Assembly (NCBI GenBank): GCA_964391805.1
Contig: CAYMNK010000003.1
Location: forward strand, 124,001-188,000
DNA from: RUG14300 sp964391805
GTDB lineage: Bacteria > Bacillota > Clostridia > Christensenellales > CAG-1252
Direction of reading: 5' to 3'
DNA: 64,000 bases
The translations under genes and the position numbers were made by a program. Shown in pieces: positions 62,861 to 64,000 of the stretch; position 1 is the first letter of the stretch, and each line of letters begins with the position of its first letter. The notes below the pieces were generated by a model, which saw only the letters and a list, made by a program, of their open reading frames with translations, was not told the DNA's origin and searched no databases.

Positions 62861-63487
62861 ATGAATAATAAAAAATGTAACAAATACAAACATATAGTTT
62901 TTGATCTTGACGGAACTCTAATAGATAGCGAGGACCTTTTTATATCCACACTCAAGGAAAGTCTAATCAATTTCAGTTTACCTATAGACGAGAATATCAA
63001 TAAGGCATTCGGAATGTCGGGTGACGATATCGGTAAAATGCTAAAAATCCCTGCGGAAATCGGTAAGGATTTTTCTTTGTATTGGTATCTTAAAATGTGC
63101 AAATCTACCGAATTCAAGGATACATATAGAGCTTTATCTGCTTTAAAAGATGCAGGATATACCATTGGAATAGTGAGTTCAAGAGATTCTTTTCTTGTTA
63201 AAGACGCATTATCGAGAGAAAGGTTCGCGACCTTTATCGATATTATTTATGAATCGGAAAAAACAGGAAAGTATAAACCCGATCCCGCTCCGCTAATAGC
63301 ATATCTTGAGGATTACAAATTAAAAAAGAGCGAACTTTTATATATAGGAGATCTTATAACCGATAAACAATGCGCTGACAGCGCAGGTGTCGATTTTGCT
63401 TATGCCGGTTGGGGTTGGAAAGATAAACATACTAACGAGGCATTGACTTTTCACACTTTTGACGAGATGTTGGAGTATTTAGTATAA
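62861..63487 (+). CDS. HAD-superfamily phosphatase (subfamily IA)
   Basis: 208 aa, cytosolic. Motif I HIVFDLDGTLIDSED with the nucleophile Asp, a helical cap, motif II IGIVSSRDS, motif III Lys in KYKPDPAPL and motif IV YIGDLITDKQCAD. Phosphoglycolate phosphatase/beta-phosphoglucomutase-like fold, substrate not readable. ATG at 62861 chosen; an in-frame TTG two codons earlier is less likely. It lies 198 bases after the TIR gene on the same strand with no clear terminator between them; joint transcription is possible. Confidence 0.85.
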   Translation: MNNKKCNKYKHIVFDLDGTLIDSEDLFISTLKESLINFSLPIDENINKAFGMSGDDIGKMLKIPAEIGKDFSLYWYLKMCKSTEFKDTYRALSALKDAGYTIGIVSSRDSFLVKDALSRERFATFIDIIYESEKTGKYKPDPAPLIAYLEDYKLKKSELLYIGDLITDKQCADSAGVDFAYAGWGWKDKHTNEALTFHTFDEMLEYLV

Positions 63488-63500
63488 GTAAGGATTTTAG

Positions 63501-63775
63501 ATCCTGCAAGGCTGAGCCTTGCACTGCTCCGCAATTCGACTACGCTAAAGCTCAGTATGACATATTTAATTAGCCCTTTTCATCTGCCGTCATACTGAGC
63601 GAAGGTCAACAGACCGAAGTCGAACCCGACAGGGCGACGCATTGCGTCGGTATCTAAATCCTTGTTAATAATGATATCGTACAATCAACTGCTCATTAAC
63701 CATCCAAGATACTGCTCGGTTTCACCTCGCACTGCTCCGCAGTTCGACTACGCTAAAGCTTTGCTCAGTATGACG
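63501..63775. repeat. Cluster of three dispersed-repeat units
   Basis: Right-type 63501-63562, left-type 63589-63663, right-type 63701-63775, sharing the GCACTGCTCCGCA, TTCGACTACGCT and CATACTGAGC blocks with the other copies. The last two form one composite element. No gene in 63488-63802. Confidence 0.8.
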
Positions 63776-63802
63776 GATAACACTTATTTTTAAAATGATA
63801 AT

Positions 63803-63964
63803 TTAGAATACCCTAACCGCCAATAGAGCATAAGCCACTACATTTAATGCACCTAATCCCCACATGGTCAGACTTAAAATATTCTTTCGACGTTGCTTGC
63901 GTTTTACAATATATTCGGTTTCTACTGCCTTTCCTTCTACTTCTTTAATTCCGTAATAATCCAT
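63803..63964 (-). CDS. Small single-pass membrane protein of unknown function
   Basis: 53 aa: a charged N-terminus (YYGIKEVEGKAVETEYIVKR), a basic KRKQRRKN stretch and one membrane helix (LTMWGLGALNVVAYALLAV). The basic residues before the helix predict the N-terminus inside. ATG at 63964 has AGGAAGG upstream. No family recognised; its upstream region runs past the window end. Confidence 0.55.
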   Translation of the reverse strand: MDYYGIKEVEGKAVETEYIVKRKQRRKNILSLTMWGLGALNVVAYALLAVRVF

Positions 63965-64000
63965 TTCACACCTTCCTGTATATTGTATATGTTCCAATCT

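Overview
The window looks like chromosome of a low-GC, Gram-positive-type bacterium (Bacillota), most likely an uncultured gut or rumen Clostridia. The evidence is a glmU-pth-mfd-PrsA-like gene order, strong AGGAG-type ribosome sites, many cysteine-lipobox lipoproteins without outer-membrane proteins, a Spo0A-type DNA-binding domain, and glycan operons with ABC importers and LacI or ArsR-type regulators. Rank below class cannot be fixed from sequence alone.

Layout. 1-14.4 kb is mostly housekeeping: 3' end of glmU, pth, mfd and a divergent PrsA-like foldase lipoprotein (+); a polar amino-acid ABC importer (-) whose binding protein appears circularly permuted and whose ATPase carries a large insertion; DAHP synthase (+); an MscS channel; two proteins of unknown function. 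14.5-19.2 kb is a mixed region with a stand-alone Spo0A-like DNA-binding protein, a P-loop kinase, a KptA/small protein/HhH-like trio and an RsmF-type rRNA methyltransferase, bounded by dispersed intergenic repeats.

19.3-34.9 kb is one long minus-strand operon under a LacI regulator. It holds a sugar ABC importer (no ATPase), a GH172 (DUF2961) hydrolase, an L-fucose/D-arabinose isomerase, ribulose-phosphate 3-epimerase, a ribokinase-type kinase and three exported glycan-binding or hydrolase-like proteins. The set reads as a D-arabinofuranoside (D-arabinan) route: D-arabinose to D-ribulose to D-ribulose-5-P to D-xylulose-5-P.

35-38.4 kb is accessory: a DUF4143 ATPase with an array of 32-bp repeats just upstream of its promoter, a second array of 52-bp inverted-repeat units, two small unknown genes and a third tandem-repeat block. 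38.4-40.6 kb has a flavoprotein, rpsF-ssb-rpsR and tRNA-Ser(UGA), with a perfect 19-bp-stem hairpin beside an 11-bp tandem repeat.

40.6-45.2 kb is an amino-sugar operon (GH20, NagB, NagA, ROK kinase). 45.3-60.7 kb is a second glycan locus (GH2, two permeases, binding protein, three large exported proteins) with a divergent ArsR-type regulator. Two promoters in this locus carry the same pair of CCAAT-TTTGG boxes 32 bp apart, at the same distance from the -35.

60.8-63.8 kb is a small island bounded by dispersed repeats. It encodes a TIR domain fused to a SAM-dependent methyltransferase, the most unusual protein architecture here, followed by a HAD phosphatase. The strongest candidates for new biology are this TIR-methyltransferase, the permuted binding protein, the D-arabinan-type locus and the repeat arrays.
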